A DNA stretch of 49,544 nt from Pseudomonas syringae pv. cilantro. GTDB taxonomy: Bacteria > Pseudomonadota > Gammaproteobacteria > Pseudomonadales > Pseudomonadaceae. The notes below the pieces were generated by a model that saw only the letters and a list, made by a program, of their open reading frames with translations, was not told where the DNA came from and searched no databases. A program made the position numbers and the translations under genes. The stretch is taken from positions 1 through 49,544 of the forward strand of contig NZ_LGLN01000056.1 in the NCBI RefSeq assembly GCF_001293775.1, given 5' to 3'. Of the stretch, positions 16,077 through 27,310 are shown one piece after another (the first letter of the stretch is position 1; every line of letters starts with the position of its first letter).

Positions 16077-18182
16077 ATGGCTCGTACTACTCCGATTGGC
16101 CGCTACCGTAACATTGGTATCGTCGCTCACGTGGATGCTGGTAAAACCACCACCACCGAGCGCGTACTTTTTTACACCGGCAAAAGCCACAAAATGGGCG
16201 AGGTGCATGATGGCGCCGCGACCACGGACTGGATGGTTCAGGAGCAGGAGCGTGGTATTACCATTACTTCTGCTGCTATTACTGCCTTTTGGCAGGGTTC
16301 CGAGAAGCAACACAAAGACCAATACCGTTTCAACGTCATTGACACTCCGGGCCACGTTGACTTCACTATTGAAGTTGAGCGTTCCCTGCGTGTGCTCGAC
16401 GGCGCGGTCGTTGTGTTCTGTGGTACTTCCGGCGTAGAGCCCCAGTCCGAAACTGTATGGCGTCAAGCCAACAAGTACGGTGTTCCACGTATCGTTTACG
16501 TGAACAAGATGGACCGTGCCGGCGCCAACTTTCTGCGCGTAATCGCTCAGATCAAGCAGCGTCTGGGTCACACTCCGGTGCCGATCCAGCTGGCTATTGG
16601 TGCTGAAGACAACTTCCAGGGTCAAATCGACCTGATGTCCATGGAAGCTGTTTACTGGAGCGATGCTGACAAGGGTATGGTTCCACGTCGCGAGCCTATT
16701 CCTGCTGAACTGCAGGAGCTGGCTAACGAGTGGCGCAGCAACATGGTTGAAGCTGCTGCTGAAGCCAACGAAGAGCTGATGAACAAATACCTTGAAGGTG
16801 AAGAACTCACCAATGAGGAAATCAAGGCCGCTCTGCGTCAGCGTACTATCGCTGGTGAGATCGTTCTTGCTGTTTGCGGTTCTTCCTTCAAGAACAAGGG
16901 CGTTCCCCTTGTTCTCGACGCCGTGATCGACTACCTGCCGGCTCCAATCGACATTCCAGCTATCAAGGGTTCCGATCCTGATAACGAAGAAGTGCTGATG
17001 GAGCGTCATGCAGACGACAACGAGCCGTTCTCGGCTCTGGCGTTCAAGATCGCCACCGACCCATTCGTGGGTACTTTGACTTTCGTCCGTGTTTACTCGG
17101 GCGTGTTGGCATCCGGCGACGGTGTGATCAACTCGGTCAAAGGCAAGAAAGAGCGCGTGGGTCGTATGGTGCAAATGCACGCAAACGCCCGCGAAGAGAT
17201 CAAGGAAGTGCGCGCTGGTGACATCGCGGCCTTGATCGGCATGAAGGACGTCACCACTGGTGAAACCTTGTGCAACGCTGACAAGCCAATCATCCTGGTT
17301 CGTATGGACTTCCCGGAGCCGGTTATTTCGGTTGCTGTTGAGCCAAAGACCAAGGATGACCAGGAAAAAATGGGTATCGCACTGGGCAAACTTGCTCAGG
17401 AAGACCCGTCTTTCCGCGTCAAAACTGATGAAGAGACTGGTCAAACGATCATCTCTGGCATGGGCGAGCTCCACCTGGACATCCTGGTTGACCGGATGCG
17501 CCGTGAGTTCAACGTCGAAGCCAACATCGGCAAGCCTCAGGTTTCCTATCGTGAGCGCATCACGAAGAACTGTGAGATCGAAGGCAAGTTCGTTCGTCAA
17601 TCCGGCGGTCGTGGCCAGTTTGGTCATTGCTGGATCCGTTTTGCACCTGCTGACGAAGGTCAGGAAGGTCTGCAATTCGTAAACGAAGTGGTGGGTGGTG
17701 TTGTTCCCAAGGAATACATCCCGGCTATCCAGAAGGGCATCGAAGAGCAGATGAAGAACGGCGTTGTTGCCGGTTATCCGCTGATCGGCCTGAAGGCTAC
17801 CGTGTTTGATGGTTCCTACCATGACGTCGACTCGAACGAGATGGCGTTTAAGGTGGCTGCTTCCATGGCGACCAAGCAACTGGCCCAGAAGGGCGGTGGT
17901 GAGTTGCTTGAGCCGATCATGGCGGTAGAGGTTGTTACGCCTGAAGACTATATGGGTGACGTGATGGGCGACCTTAACCGTCGTCGCGGCATGATTCTGG
18001 GTATGGAAGATACGGTTTCCGGCAAAGTGATTCGTGCCGAGGTTCCGTTGGGCGAGATGTTCGGTTATGCGACCGATGTCCGCTCCATGTCCCAGGGTCG
18101 CGCAAGCTACTCTATGGAATTCAAAAAATACAATACAGCGCCGTCGCACATCGTCGAAACTGTAACCAAAAAACAAGGCTGA
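16077..18182 (+). CDS. fusA: Elongation factor G
   Basis: Translocation GTPase of 701 residues. G-domain motifs are the P-loop AHVDAGKTT at 17-25, then DTPGHVDF and NKMDR. Domain II and the C-terminal domains IV-V (with [15 protein letters not shown] and [26 protein letters not shown], here split for length) are intact. It lies 30 bases after rpsG and 31 before tuf. Confidence 0.97.
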   Translation: MARTTPIGRYRNIGIVAHVDAGKTTTTERVLFYTGKSHKMGEVHDGAATTDWMVQEQERGITITSAAITAFWQGSEKQHKDQYRFNVIDTPGHVDFTIEVERSLRVLDGAVVVFCGTSGVEPQSETVWRQANKYGVPRIVYVNKMDRAGANFLRVIAQIKQRLGHTPVPIQLAIGAEDNFQGQIDLMSMEAVYWSDADKGMVPRREPIPAELQELANEWRSNMVEAAAEANEELMNKYLEGEELTNEEIKAALRQRTIAGEIVLAVCGSSFKNKGVPLVLDAVIDYLPAPIDIPAIKGSDPDNEEVLMERHADDNEPFSALAFKIATDPFVGTLTFVRVYSGVLASGDGVINSVKGKKERVGRMVQMHANAREEIKEVRAGDIAALIGMKDVTTGETLCNADKPIILVRMDFPEPVISVAVEPKTKDDQEKMGIALGKLAQEDPSFRVKTDEETGQTIISGMGELHLDILVDRMRREFNVEANIGKPQVSYRERITKNCEIEGKFVRQSGGRGQFGHCWIRFAPADEGQEGLQFVNEVVGGVVPKEYIPAIQKGIEEQMKNGVVAGYPLIGLKATVFDGSYHDVDSNEMAFKVAASMATKQLAQKGGGELLEPIMAVEVVTPEDYMGDVMGDLNRRRGMILGMEDTVSGKVIRAEVPLGEMFGYATDVRSMSQGRASYSMEFKKYNTAPSHIVETVTKKQG

Positions 18183-18213
18183 TTCAGCGCCTTTAGGCTA
18201 GGAGTTATTTGTC

Positions 18214-19407
18214 GTGGCTAAAGAAAAATTTGATCGTTCCCTCCCGCATTGCAACGTCGGCACCATTGGTCACGTTGACCATGGCAAGACCACGCTGACC
18301 GCTGCTCTGACTCGCGTCTGCTCCGAAGTTTTCGGTTCGGCTCGTGTTGACTTCGACAAGATCGACAGCGCACCAGAAGAGAAAGCTCGCGGTATCACCA
18401 TCAACACCGCTCACGTTGAGTACAACTCGGCTACGCGTCACTACGCGCACGTTGACTGCCCAGGTCACGCTGACTACGTGAAGAACATGATCACCGGTGC
18501 TGCGCAGATGGACGGCGCTATCCTGGTTTGTTCGGCTGCTGATGGTCCGATGCCGCAAACCCGTGAGCACATCCTGCTGTCCCGTCAGGTTGGCGTTCCG
18601 TACATCGTGGTCTTCCTGAACAAGGCTGACCTGGTAGACGACGCTGAGCTGCTGGAACTGGTTGAGATGGAAGTGCGCGATCTGCTGAGCACTTACGACT
18701 TCCCGGGCGACGACACTCCAATCATCATCGGCTCCGCCCGTATGGCATTGGAAGGCAAAGACGACAACGAGATGGGCACCACTGCCGTCAAGAAGTTGGT
18801 TGAGACTCTGGACAGCTACATTCCTCAGCCAGAGCGTGCTGTCGACAAGCCGTTCCTGATGCCAATCGAAGACGTATTCTCGATCTCCGGTCGCGGTACT
18901 GTTGTGACTGGTCGTGTTGAGCGCGGTATCGTCAAGGTTCAGGATCCACTGGAAATCGTTGGTCTGCGTGACACTACCGTCACCACCTGCACCGGTGTTG
19001 AAATGTTCCGTAAACTGCTCGACGAAGGTCGTGCTGGCGAGAACTGCGGCGTTCTGCTGCGTGGTACCAAGCGTGACGACGTTGAGCGTGGCCAGGTTCT
19101 GGTCAAGCCAGGCACTGTCAAGCCGCACACTCAGTTCGAAGCTGAAATCTACGTTCTGAGCAAAGAAGAAGGCGGTCGTCACACTCCGTTCTTCAAAGGC
19201 TACCGTCCACAGTTCTACTTCCGTACTACCGACGTTACCGGTAGCTGCGAACTGCCGGAAGGCGTAGAAATGGTTATGCCAGGTGATAACGTTAAAGTTT
19301 CCGTTACCCTGATCAAGCCAATCGCAATGGAAGATGGTCTGCGTTTCGCAATCCGTGAAGGCGGTCGTACCGTCGGCGCTGGCGTCGTAGCCAAAATCAT
19401 CGCGTAA
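18214..19407 (+). CDS. tuf: Elongation factor Tu
   Basis: Delivers aminoacyl-tRNA to the ribosome. The 397 residues start at GTG 18214 ([12 protein letters not shown]), with P-loop GHVDHGKT at 19-26, DCPGHADY and NKAD. It is the only tuf gene in the window. A strong terminator follows, closing the str operon. Confidence 0.98.
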   Translation: MAKEKFDRSLPHCNVGTIGHVDHGKTTLTAALTRVCSEVFGSARVDFDKIDSAPEEKARGITINTAHVEYNSATRHYAHVDCPGHADYVKNMITGAAQMDGAILVCSAADGPMPQTREHILLSRQVGVPYIVVFLNKADLVDDAELLELVEMEVRDLLSTYDFPGDDTPIIIGSARMALEGKDDNEMGTTAVKKLVETLDSYIPQPERAVDKPFLMPIEDVFSISGRGTVVTGRVERGIVKVQDPLEIVGLRDTTVTTCTGVEMFRKLLDEGRAGENCGVLLRGTKRDDVERGQVLVKPGTVKPHTQFEAEIYVLSKEEGGRHTPFFKGYRPQFYFRTTDVTGSCELPEGVEMVMPGDNVKVSVTLIKPIAMEDGLRFAIREGGRTVGAGVVAKIIA

Positions 19408-19419
19408 GCGTTGATTCCC

Positions 19420-19451
19420 AAAAAGAGCCCCCGCACTGCGGGGGCTTTTTT
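19420..19451 (+). terminator. Terminator after tuf
   Basis: A 9-bp GC-rich stem (19426-19434 with 19438-19446), extended by A-T pairs, with a 3-base loop and a T run. It ends the str operon before the S10 promoter. Confidence 0.92.
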
Positions 19452-19457
19452 ATTGGG

Positions 19458-19486
19458 TTGACACCCCGTTAGCACGTCTATAGAAT
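19458..19486 (+). promoter_or_regulatory. Sigma-70 promoter of the S10 operon
   Basis: Consensus -35 TTGACA (19458-19463), a 17-bp spacer and -10 TAGAAT (19481-19486) lie immediately behind the tuf terminator and 62 bases before the rpsJ start. Confidence 0.85.
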
Positions 19487-19548
19487 TGCGCCTCCTTTTA
19501 ACGGGCGTATTGCGCTCGGTGGGAACAGCAATCTGGAGTCTGAATCCA

Positions 19549-19860
19549 ATGCAAAACCAGCAAATCCGTATCAGGTTGAAGGCTTTTGACCATCGCCTGA
19601 TCGACCAATCAACCCAGGAAATCGTGGAAACCGCGAAACGTACTGGTGCACAGGTGCGTGGTCCGATTCCACTGCCGACTCGTAAAGAGCGGTTCACCGT
19701 TCTGGTTTCTCCGCACGTCAACAAAGACGCGCGCGACCAGTATGAGATCCGTACTCACAAGCGTGTTCTGGATATCGTCCAGCCAACGGATAAAACCGTT
19801 GACGCGCTTATGAAGCTTGATCTTGCAGCCGGTGTGGAAGTTCAGATCAGCCTCGGCTAA
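19549..19860 (+). CDS. rpsJ: 30S ribosomal protein S10 (NusE)
   Basis: 30S head protein that also acts as NusE, the partner of NusB and NusG. The standard 103 residues start with [15 protein letters not shown]. The frame is open from 19486, but that start lies inside the promoter and adds 21 non-family residues, so I used ATG 19549. It is the first gene of an eleven-gene S10 operon. Confidence 0.98.
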
Positions 19861-19941
19861 GACTTGGGTCTTAGTCGTGTAACGCTCTGAAATGGGCGGC
19901 CATAGCGGGTGAAAGCCCCGTACACTCATGAGGTTTACAAC

Positions 19942-20577
19942 ATGACTATTGGTGTAGTCGGTCGTAAATGCGGTATGACCCGTATTTTCACCGAAGAAGG
20001 TGTCTCCATTCCGGTCACGGTCATTGAGATCGAGCCGAATCGCGTCACTCAGTTCAAAACCGAAGAAACCGATGGCTATCGTGCAGTGCAAGTCACTGTC
20101 GGCGAGCGTCGTGCTTCGCGTGTCACAGCCGCTCAGGCTGGCCACTTCGCTAAAGCGAACGTTGCCGCCGGTCGTACTGTCATGGAGTTCCGTCTTGAAG
20201 AAGGCGACTACCAGGCTGGCGATCTGATCAACGCTGAAATCTTCGCTGCTGGTCAACTGGTTGATGTGACCGGTCAGTCCAAGGGTAAAGGCTTCCAGGG
20301 TACGATCAAGCGTTGGAATTTCCGTGGTCAGGACAATACCCACGGTAACTCCGTCTCCCACCGCGTCCCGGGCTCTATCGGCCAGTGCCAGACTCCTGGT
20401 CGTGTATTCAAGGGCAAAAAAATGTCCGGTCATATGGGCGCTGAGCGCGTGACCGTGCAGTCCCTCGAAGTAGTGCGCGTGGACGCTGAACGCAATCTGT
20501 TGTTGGTCAAGGGTGCTGTTCCTGGCGCTACTGGCGGCAACCTGGTTGTACGTCCGGCAGCCAAGGCTCGCGGTTAA
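19942..20577 (+). CDS. rplC: 50S ribosomal protein L3
   Basis: Early assembly protein near the peptidyl-transferase centre, 211 residues. The N-terminus [16 protein letters not shown] fixes the start at 19942; an earlier in-frame start at 19909 lacks family similarity. The conserved central loop [12 protein letters not shown] and HRVPGSIGQ contain the glutamine that PrmB methylates in other bacteria. It lies 81 bases after rpsJ and 12 before rplD. Confidence 0.98.
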   Translation: MTIGVVGRKCGMTRIFTEEGVSIPVTVIEIEPNRVTQFKTEETDGYRAVQVTVGERRASRVTAAQAGHFAKANVAAGRTVMEFRLEEGDYQAGDLINAEIFAAGQLVDVTGQSKGKGFQGTIKRWNFRGQDNTHGNSVSHRVPGSIGQCQTPGRVFKGKKMSGHMGAERVTVQSLEVVRVDAERNLLLVKGAVPGATGGNLVVRPAAKARG

Positions 20578-20589
20578 GGGGAAGCTGAC

Positions 20590-21192
20590 ATGCAATTAAA
20601 TGTAAATGACGCTCAGGCAATCGAAGTTTCCGAACTGACATTTGGCGGCGAGTTCAACGAGACGCTGGTTCACCAGGCAGTCGTGGCCTACATGGCTGGC
20701 GGTCGTCAAGGTAGCAAGCAGCAAAAGACCCGTTCCGACGTTCGTGGTGGCGGTAAGCGCCCTTGGCGTCAGAAAGGTACTGGCCGTGCTCGTGCCGGTA
20801 CTATTCGTAGCCCAATCTGGCGCGGCGGCGGTACCACTTTCGCAGCTCGTCCACAGGATCACACTCAGAAGCTCAACAAGAAGATGTATCGCGCAGCACT
20901 GCGCTCCATTCTTGCTGAACTGGTTCGTACTGATCGTCTGGTCGTGGTTCAGGATTTCGCTGTTGAAGCACCGAAAACCAAAGATTTGCTGAACAAGCTG
21001 ACTGGCATGGGCCTGACTGACGTCCTGATCGTGTCCGATGCTGTTGACCAGAATCTGTACCTGGCTGCTCGCAACCTGCCGCACGTTGATGTACGTGACG
21101 TTCAAGGTTCCGATCCAGTTAGTCTGATCGCATACGACAAAGTGTTGATCACTGTGTCGGCCGTGAAGAAATTCGAGGAGCTGCTGGGATGA
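20590..21192 (+). CDS. rplD: 50S ribosomal protein L4
   Basis: Exit-tunnel protein of 200 residues. Its extended loop is visible as [25 protein letters not shown] (split in the family description at [10 protein letters not shown]). In enterobacteria L4 represses its own S10 operon in the leader and on the ribosome; the short rpsJ leader here (about 55 bases) does not show the long E. coli-type S10 leader. It overlaps rplW by 4 bases. Confidence 0.97.
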
Positions 21193-21488
21193 ACCAGGAA
21201 CGCGTATTTAAAGTTCTGCTTGGCCCGCACGTTTCCGAAAAGGCTACGGTTCTCGCAGACAAAAAAGGTCAGTTCGTTTTCAAGGTTGCTACTGACGCAA
21301 CCAAGCTGGAAATCAAGAAGGCCGTCGAAAGCCTGTTCAGCGTGAAAGTAGAGCGTGTTACTACCCTGAATGTTCTGGGTAAGAGCAAGCGCACTGCTCG
21401 CGGTCTGGGCAAGCGTAATGACTGGAAGAAGGCGGTTATCTCCCTTCAGCCAGGCCAAGATCTCGATTTCAGCAGCAGTGCTGAGTAA
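21189..21488 (+). CDS. rplW: 50S ribosomal protein L23
   Basis: Lines the tunnel exit and docks trigger factor and SRP. The 99 residues include the conserved [11 protein letters not shown] near the N-terminus and [16 protein letters not shown]. The ATGA overlap with rplD implies coupled translation. Confidence 0.97.
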
Positions 21489-21502
21489 GGAAGGGGTGCA
21501 TC

Positions 21503-22327
21503 ATGGCAATCGTTAAATGCAAACCGACTTCCCCTGGCCGCCGTTTTGTGGTCAAGGTGGTCAATCAGGAGCTGCATAAAGGCGCTCCTCACGCACCGCT
21601 GCTCGAGAAAAAATCGAAGACTGGTGGTCGTAACAACAATGGTCGTATTACTACCCGTCATATCGGTGGTGGCCATAAGCAGCATTATCGTCTGGTCGAT
21701 TTCCGTCGCAACGACAAGGATGGCATCGCTGCCACCGTCGAGCGTATCGAATACGATCCAAACCGTACTGCTCACATTGCTCTGCTGCTGTACGCAGACG
21801 GCGAGCGCCGCTACATCATCGCCCCTAAAGGCGTGAGTGCTGGCGACCAGCTGATTGCAGGTGCTCTGGCACCAATCAAGCCGGGCAATGCTCTTCAACT
21901 GCGCAACATTCCAGTTGGTAGCACCGTACACGGCATCGAACTGAAGCCAGGTAAAGGCGCACAGATCGCTCGTTCCGCTGGTGCTTCTGCACAGCTGATC
22001 GCACGTGAAGGTGTGTACGTAACCCTGCGTCTTCGCTCCGGTGAAATGCGTAAAGTACTTTCTGAGTGCCGTGCAACGCTGGGCGAAGTCTCGAACTCCG
22101 AGCACAGCCTTCGTTCGCTGGGTAAAGCAGGTGCCAAACGCTGGCGTGGCGTTCGCCCAACCGTTCGTGGTGTTGCCATGAACCCGGTTGACCACCCACA
22201 TGGTGGTGGTGAAGGTCGTACCTCTGGTGGTCGTCATCCGGTATCGCCGTGGGGCTTCCCGACTAAGGGCGCGAAGACTCGTGGTAATAAGCGTACCGAC
22301 AAAATGATCGTCCGTCGTCGCAAGTAA
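21503..22327 (+). CDS. rplB: 50S ribosomal protein L2
   Basis: Largest of the primary 23S rRNA binders, required for subunit association and peptidyl transfer. The 274 residues contain [19 protein letters not shown] near the N-terminus and the C-terminal block [14 protein letters not shown], whose histidine is a conserved residue near the peptidyl-transferase centre. It lies 14 bases after rplW. Confidence 0.98.
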   Translation: MAIVKCKPTSPGRRFVVKVVNQELHKGAPHAPLLEKKSKTGGRNNNGRITTRHIGGGHKQHYRLVDFRRNDKDGIAATVERIEYDPNRTAHIALLLYADGERRYIIAPKGVSAGDQLIAGALAPIKPGNALQLRNIPVGSTVHGIELKPGKGAQIARSAGASAQLIAREGVYVTLRLRSGEMRKVLSECRATLGEVSNSEHSLRSLGKAGAKRWRGVRPTVRGVAMNPVDHPHGGGEGRTSGGRHPVSPWGFPTKGAKTRGNKRTDKMIVRRRK

Positions 22328-22343
22328 ATAGAGGGATACGACA

Positions 22344-22619
22344 GTGCCACGTTCTCTGAAAAAAGGTCCTTTTATTGATCTTCACCTACTGAAGAAGATC
22401 GAAGTGGCGGCGGAAAAGAACGATCGCAAACCGGTGAAAACCTGGTCGCGTCGTTCGATGATCCTGCCACAAATGGTCGGTCTGACCATTGCAGTGCATA
22501 ACGGTCGTCAACATGTCCCTGTTCTCGTGAACGAAGACATGGTCGGCCATAAACTAGGCGAGTTTGCCGGTACCCGCACATATCGTGGGCACGTGGCAGA
22601 CAAGAAAGCCAAGCGTTAA
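22344..22619 (+). CDS. rpsS: 30S ribosomal protein S19
   Basis: 30S head protein partnering S13. The 91 residues start at GTG 22344 with the family start [12 protein letters not shown], followed by [20 protein letters not shown]. It lies 16 bases after rplB and 13 before rplV. Confidence 0.97.
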   Translation: MPRSLKKGPFIDLHLLKKIEVAAEKNDRKPVKTWSRRSMILPQMVGLTIAVHNGRQHVPVLVNEDMVGHKLGEFAGTRTYRGHVADKKAKR

Positions 22620-22632
22620 GGGGTAAGGAACG

Positions 22633-22965
22633 ATGGAAGTAGCCGCTAAGTTGTCGGGCGCTCGAATCTCCGCCCAGAAAGCCCGCTTGGTCGCCGACCA
22701 GATCCGCGGGAAGAAGGTGGGCGAAGCGCTCAACCTGTTGGCTTTCAGCAGTAAGAAAGCCGCCGAGATCCTGAAGAAAGTGCTGGAGTCGGCTGTAGCC
22801 AACGCCGAGCATAACGAAGGCGCAGACGTTGATGACCTCAAGGTCTCCACCGTTTTCGTCAACGAAGGGCGTTCGCTGAAGCGCATCATGCCACGTGCTA
22901 AAGGCCGTGCTGATCGCATCGTCAAGCGGTCTTGCCATATCACTGTCAAGGTTGCTGACAAGTAA
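22633..22965 (+). CDS. rplV: 50S ribosomal protein L22
   Basis: Tunnel-lining protein of 110 residues that contacts all six 23S domains. The N-terminal [17 protein letters not shown] region and the C-terminal beta-hairpin ([17 protein letters not shown]) are both present. The hairpin, site of macrolide-resistance deletions in other bacteria, is full length. Confidence 0.97.
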
Positions 22966-22978
22966 CGGAGTCGAAGAG

Positions 22979-23665
22979 ATGGGTCAGAAAGTACATCCCA
23001 TTGGCATTCGCCTGGGAATCGTCAAGGAGCACACCTCCGTCTGGTACGCAGACGGTCGGACTTATGCGGACTATTTGTTCGCTGATCTGAAAGTGCGTGA
23101 GTACCTCCAAGACAAATTAAAAAGCGCGTCCGTCAGCCGTATCGATATCCATCGTCCGGCTCAGACAGCACGTATCACCATCCACACCGCTCGTCCAGGT
23201 ATCGTTATCGGGAAGAAAGGTGAAGATGTTGAGAAACTGCGTCAGGACCTGACCAAGCAAATGGGTGTGCCTGTGCACATCAATATCGAAGAGATCCGCA
23301 AGCCGGAGCTTGACGGTATGCTGGTTGCGCAGAGCGTAGCTCAGCAGCTGGAGCGTCGCGTAATGTTCCGTCGCGCTATGAAGCGCGCTGTTCAGAACGC
23401 CATGCGCATTGGTGCCAAAGGCATCAAAATCCAAGTGAGCGGTCGTCTCGGCGGTGCTGAAATCGCACGTACTGAATGGTATCGCGAAGGTCGTGTGCCA
23501 CTGCACACCCTGCGTGCCGACATCGACTATGCCAACTACGAAGCTCACACCACTTACGGTGTGATCGGTGTAAAGGTTTGGATCTTCAAAGGCGAAGTAA
23601 TTGGTGGTCGCCAAGAAGAACTGAAACCACAAGCACCAGCGCCTCGTAAAAAAGCTGCTAAGTAA
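22979..23665 (+). CDS. rpsC: 30S ribosomal protein S3
   Basis: mRNA-entry protein with a KH domain. The start ATG 22979 gives [13 protein letters not shown]; the longer frame from 22895 overlaps rplV and lacks similarity. The 228 residues include the KH GXXG loop in [14 protein letters not shown] and the conserved [21 protein letters not shown] region (split at TEWYREG). The C-terminal tail is lysine-, proline- and alanine-rich. Confidence 0.97.
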
Positions 23666-23677
23666 GGGGTACGCCAA

Positions 23678-24091
23678 ATGTTGCAACCAAAGCGTACGAA
23701 GTTCCGCAAGCAGATGACCGGCCACAACCGTGGTCTGGCACTGCGCGGTAGCAAAGTCAGCTTCGGCGAGTTCGCGCTGAAGTCTGTAGCTCGTGGTCGT
23801 CTCACCGCTCGTCAGATCGAGTCAGCGCGTCGTGCTCTGACCCGTCACGTTAAACGTGGCGGCAAGATCTGGATCCGTGTATTCCCGGACAAGCCTGTCA
23901 CCAAGAAGCCACTCGAAGTTCGGATGGGTAAAGGTAAGGGTAACGTGGAGTACTGGGTTGCCCAGATTCAGCCAGGCAAAGTCCTGTATGAAATCGAGGG
24001 TGTTACTGAAGAGCTGGCGCGTGAGGCTTTCGCCCTGGCTGCTGCAAAGCTGCCGCTCGCCACCTCCTTTGTTAAGCGGACGGTGATGTGA
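23678..24091 (+). CDS. rplP: 50S ribosomal protein L16
   Basis: Organises the aminoacyl-tRNA site on the large subunit. The standard 137 residues run from [19 protein letters not shown] and carry the conserved arginine-containing [19 protein letters not shown] segment (here [15 protein letters not shown]). The stop overlaps the first base of rpmC. Confidence 0.97.
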
Positions 24092-24282
24092 TGAAAGCGA
24101 ATGAACTTCGTGAAAAATCAGCACAGCAGCTGAACGAGCAACTGCTCGGCCTGCTGCGCGACCAGTTCAATCTGCGTATGCAGAAGGCAACTGGCCAGTT
24201 GGGGCAGTCTCATCTGCTCTCGCAAGTTAAGCGTGACATCGCTCGCGTGAAAACTGTGCTCAACCAGCAGGCAGGTAAGTAA
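24091..24282 (+). CDS. rpmC: 50S ribosomal protein L29
   Basis: Small two-helix protein by the tunnel exit, next to L23. I used ATG 24091 ([14 protein letters not shown], 63 residues), which overlaps the rplP stop as TGATG. A GTG three bases earlier is also in frame. Two bases separate it from rpsQ. Confidence 0.96.
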
Positions 24283-24284
24283 TC

Positions 24285-24551
24285 ATGGCTGAAGCCGAAA
24301 AAACTGTCCGTACGCTGACTGGCCGTGTTGTCAGCGACAAGATGGACAAGACCATCACCGTTCTGATTGAGCGTCGCGTAAAGCACCCAATCTACGGTAA
24401 ATACGTTAAGCGTTCGACTAAGCTGCACGCGCACGACGAAACCAACCAATGCCATATCGGCGACAAGGTCACTATTCGTGAAACTCGTCCGGTAGCCAAG
24501 ACTAAGTCTTGGGCGTTGGTTGATATCCTCGAACGCGCTGTGGAAGTCTAA
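24285..24551 (+). CDS. rpsQ: 30S ribosomal protein S17
   Basis: Early 16S 5'-domain binder with an OB fold. It has 88 residues including [16 protein letters not shown] and [14 protein letters not shown]. It is the last gene of the S10 operon by the usual definition, and it lies 23 bases before rplN without a terminator, so reading continues into the spc genes. Confidence 0.97.
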   Translation: MAEAEKTVRTLTGRVVSDKMDKTITVLIERRVKHPIYGKYVKRSTKLHAHDETNQCHIGDKVTIRETRPVAKTKSWALVDILERAVEV

Positions 24552-24574
24552 GGACTAGGGGTCGGAGAAATTAT

Positions 24575-24943
24575 ATGATTCAGACTCAATCCATGCTCGA
24601 TGTGGCCGATAACAGCGGCGCTCGCCGCGTTATGTGCATCAAGGTGCTGGGTGGCTCCCATCGTCGTTACGCTGGTATCGGTGACATCATCAAAGTGACC
24701 GTCAAGGAAGCAATTCCGCGCGGCAAGGTGAAAAAAGGCCAAGTGATGACTGCAGTTGTAGTCCGCACTCGCCACGGTGTTCGCCGTGCAGACGGCTCCA
24801 TCATCCGCTTTGATGGCAACGCTGCTGTTCTGTTGAACAACAAGCAAGAGCCGATCGGTACCCGTATTTTTGGGCCAGTGACCCGTGAACTTCGTACTGA
24901 GAAGTTCATGAAGATCGTCTCGCTCGCCCCTGAAGTGCTTTAA
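24575..24943 (+). CDS. rplN: 50S ribosomal protein L14
   Basis: Interface protein that contacts 16S helix 14 and is the docking site of the silencing factor RsfS. The 122 residues begin [17 protein letters not shown] and contain [20 protein letters not shown] and [16 protein letters not shown] segments. First gene of the spc group. Confidence 0.97.
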   Translation: MIQTQSMLDVADNSGARRVMCIKVLGGSHRRYAGIGDIIKVTVKEAIPRGKVKKGQVMTAVVVRTRHGVRRADGSIIRFDGNAAVLLNNKQEPIGTRIFGPVTRELRTEKFMKIVSLAPEVL

Positions 24944-24954
24944 GGAGATCCGAC

Positions 24955-25269
24955 ATGCAAAAGATTCGTCGTGACGACGAGATCATCGTGATCGCCGGCA
25001 AAGACAAAGGTAAGCGCGGTAAGGTGCTCAAGGTTCTCGCTGACGACCGTTTGGTCGTTGGTGGGATCAACCTGGTGAAGCGTCATACCAAGCCAAACCC
25101 GATGTCGGGCGTACAGGGCGGTATCGTCGAGAAAGAAGCGCCACTGCACGCTTCCAACGTCGCCATTTTCAACGGCGCAACCAACAAGGCTGACCGCGTT
25201 GGTTTCAAAGTTGAAGACGGCAAGAAAATTCGTGTCTTCAAGTCGACCCAAAAAGCGGTTGATGCTTGA
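24955..25269 (+). CDS. rplX: 50S ribosomal protein L24
   Basis: Assembly-initiator protein with a KOW motif at the N-terminus ([21 protein letters not shown]). The 104 residues fit the family. It lies 11 bases after rplN and 20 before rplE. Confidence 0.97.
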   Translation: MQKIRRDDEIIVIAGKDKGKRGKVLKVLADDRLVVGGINLVKRHTKPNPMSGVQGGIVEKEAPLHASNVAIFNGATNKADRVGFKVEDGKKIRVFKSTQKAVDA

Positions 25270-25289
25270 ACACTGCTAGGTAGAAGACC

Positions 25290-25829
25290 ATGGCACGACT
25301 AAAAGAGATTTACCGGAAGGAAATCGCTCCGAAACTTAAGGAAGAACTTAAGCTTTCGAACGTGATGGAAGTTCCGCGCGTTACCAAAATCACCCTGAAC
25401 ATGGGTCTGGGCGAAGCGATCGGCGACAAAAAAGTCATCGAGCACGCTGTTGCTGACCTGGAAAAGATCACCGGTCAAAAGGTCGTTGTGACTTACGCTC
25501 GGAAATCCATCGCTGGCTTTAAAGTCCGTGAAGGTTGGCCGATCGGCGTCAAAGTGACCCTGCGCCGCGATCGTATGTACGAGTTCCTGGATCGTCTGCT
25601 GTCGATCTCCCTGCCTCGGGTTCGCGACTTCCGCGGCCTGAATGCCAAGTCCTTCGATGGTCGTGGTAACTACAGCATGGGCGTCAAAGAGCAGATCATT
25701 TTCCCGGAAATTGACTACGACAAGATCGATGCTCTTCGCGGTCTGGACATCACCCTGACCACCACTGCCAAGAACGATGATGAAGGTCGCGCATTGCTGC
25801 GTGCTTTCAAATTCCCGTTCCGCAACTGA
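25290..25829 (+). CDS. rplE: 50S ribosomal protein L5
   Basis: 5S rRNA-binding protein of the central protuberance, 179 residues. Conserved runs include [13 protein letters not shown] and [18 protein letters not shown]. In enterobacteria S8 represses the spc operon by binding near the rplE start. The 20-base rplX-rplE gap here is short, and I could not confirm such a site. Confidence 0.97.
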
Positions 25830-25842
25830 TTGGAGTAGGACA

Positions 25843-26148
25843 ATGGCCAAGATGAGCATGAAAAACCGTGAGCTGAAGCGTCAGCTCACTGTTGCCAAGT
25901 ACGCCAAGAAGCGTGCAGAGCTGAAAGCTATCATCGTCGATCTGAACGCAAGTCCAGAAGCGCGTTGGGAAGCTACCGTAGCCCTGCAGAAGCAACCACG
26001 TGACGCAAGCGCTGCGCGCATGCGTAACCGTTGCCGCATCACTGGTCGTCCACACGGCGTCTATCGCAAATTCGGCCTCGGCCGTAACAAGCTGCGTGAA
26101 GCAGCTATGCGTGGCGACGTTCCAGGTCTGGTCAAAGCCAGCTGGTAA
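25843..26148 (+). CDS. rpsN: 30S ribosomal protein S14 (zinc-free type)
   Basis: 30S head protein. The 101 residues are of the long, zinc-independent type: the CXXC pairs of the short form are absent, and the C-terminal [19 protein letters not shown] is intact. The start ATG 25843 gives [13 protein letters not shown]; an in-frame start at 25777 overlaps rplE. A 213-base gap with a perfect hairpin separates it from rpsH. Confidence 0.97.
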   Translation: MAKMSMKNRELKRQLTVAKYAKKRAELKAIIVDLNASPEARWEATVALQKQPRDASAARMRNRCRITGRPHGVYRKFGLGRNKLREAAMRGDVPGLVKASW

Positions 26149-26211
26149 GGCGCACCTCTCGTTTCTTTCCGGCCGGTCACGCAAGTCACTGGTCGGTATG
26201 AAGCCTGAATT

Positions 26212-26241
26212 TGAATCAAGCCCCTTTTGGGGCTTGATTCA
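26212..26241 (+). promoter_or_regulatory. 13-bp perfect hairpin between rpsN and rpsH
   Basis: Bases 26212-26224 pair perfectly with 26229-26241 around loop TTTT, inside an otherwise tightly packed operon. Only TTTC follows, so a complete terminator is unlikely. It may be an attenuator, an mRNA processing site or a stabilising stem. Confidence 0.6.
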
Positions 26242-26361
26242 TTTCTGGGGTAGGACTAGAATTGCCGGCTCGCCTGAGCCCGTGTTTTTACTTGCCCGGA
26301 AGTTCTCGGCGATCAAGCTGTAGCCGCAAGGCTAATTATTTTGTTTAGGAGCGTCTAGCCC

Positions 26362-26754
26362 ATGAGTATGCAGGACCCGTTAGCGGACATGCTAACTCGT
26401 ATCCGTAATGCCCAGATGGCTGAAAAGCCCGTCGTCAGCATGCCATCTTCCACGTTGAAGGTTGCTGTAGCAAAAGTCCTGAAGGACGAAGGCTACATTG
26501 CGGGTTATCAGATCAGCAGCGAAGTTAAATCCTCGCTGTCCATCGAGCTTAAGTACTTCGAAGGCCGTCCGGTCATTGAAGAGGTTAAGCGCGTCAGCCG
26601 CCCAGGCTTGCGTCAGTACAAGTCCTCCGATGATCTGCCGAAAGTTCGTGGCGGTCTTGGTGTGTCTATCGTCTCCACCAGTAAAGGTGTGATGACGGAT
26701 CGTGCTGCGCGCGCTGCCGGTGTCGGTGGCGAAGTGCTTTGCACTGTGTTCTAA
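26362..26754 (+). CDS. rpsH: 30S ribosomal protein S8
   Basis: Central-domain 16S rRNA binder and, in enterobacteria, the translational repressor of the spc operon. The 130 residues contain [29 protein letters not shown] and the C-terminal [17 protein letters not shown]. It is preceded by the only long gap of the operon. Confidence 0.97.
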   Translation: MSMQDPLADMLTRIRNAQMAEKPVVSMPSSTLKVAVAKVLKDEGYIAGYQISSEVKSSLSIELKYFEGRPVIEEVKRVSRPGLRQYKSSDDLPKVRGGLGVSIVSTSKGVMTDRAARAAGVGGEVLCTVF

Positions 26755-26766
26755 GGGGGGATAAGC

Positions 26767-27300
26767 ATGTCACGCGTAGCTAAGAACCCCGTTAAGTTGC
26801 CATCCGGCGTCGAAGTCAAACTCGTCGGACAGCTGCTTTCGGTGAAGGGTGCCAAGGGCACTCTAGAACTGAACATCCATTCGTCCGTTGAGATTGTTGA
26901 AGAAGCTGGTGAGCTGCGTTTCGCTGCTCGCAATGGCGATCAACAAACCCGCGCAATGGCAGGCACCACTCGTGCACTGGTAAACAATATGGTCCAGGGC
27001 GTAAGCCAAGGCTTCGAGCGTAAGCTCCAGCTGGTCGGTGTTGGTTACAAGGCGCAAGCAAAAGGCACGGTATTGAACCTTGCACTTGGCTTCTCGCACC
27101 CGGTGGACTACGAATTGCCGAATGGCATCACCGCTGAGACCCCCAGCCAGACCGATATCCTGATTCGCGGTATCGATAAGCAGTTGGTTGGTCAAGTGGC
27201 CGCTGAGATCCGCGACTTCCGCCGTCCTGAGCCTTACAAAGGCAAAGGTGTGCGTTACGCGGACGAAGTCGTCCGCCGTAAAGAAGCCAAGAAGAAGTAG
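26767..27300 (+). CDS. rplF: 50S ribosomal protein L6
   Basis: Two-domain protein near the GTPase centre and tRNA site, 177 residues. The N-terminus is [17 protein letters not shown] and the signature [23 protein letters not shown] lies at the C-terminus (split at GKGVRY). It lies 12 bases after rpsH. Confidence 0.97.
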   Translation: MSRVAKNPVKLPSGVEVKLVGQLLSVKGAKGTLELNIHSSVEIVEEAGELRFAARNGDQQTRAMAGTTRALVNNMVQGVSQGFERKLQLVGVGYKAQAKGTVLNLALGFSHPVDYELPNGITAETPSQTDILIRGIDKQLVGQVAAEIRDFRRPEPYKGKGVRYADEVVRRKEAKKK

Positions 27301-27310
27301 GGCATAGCAA

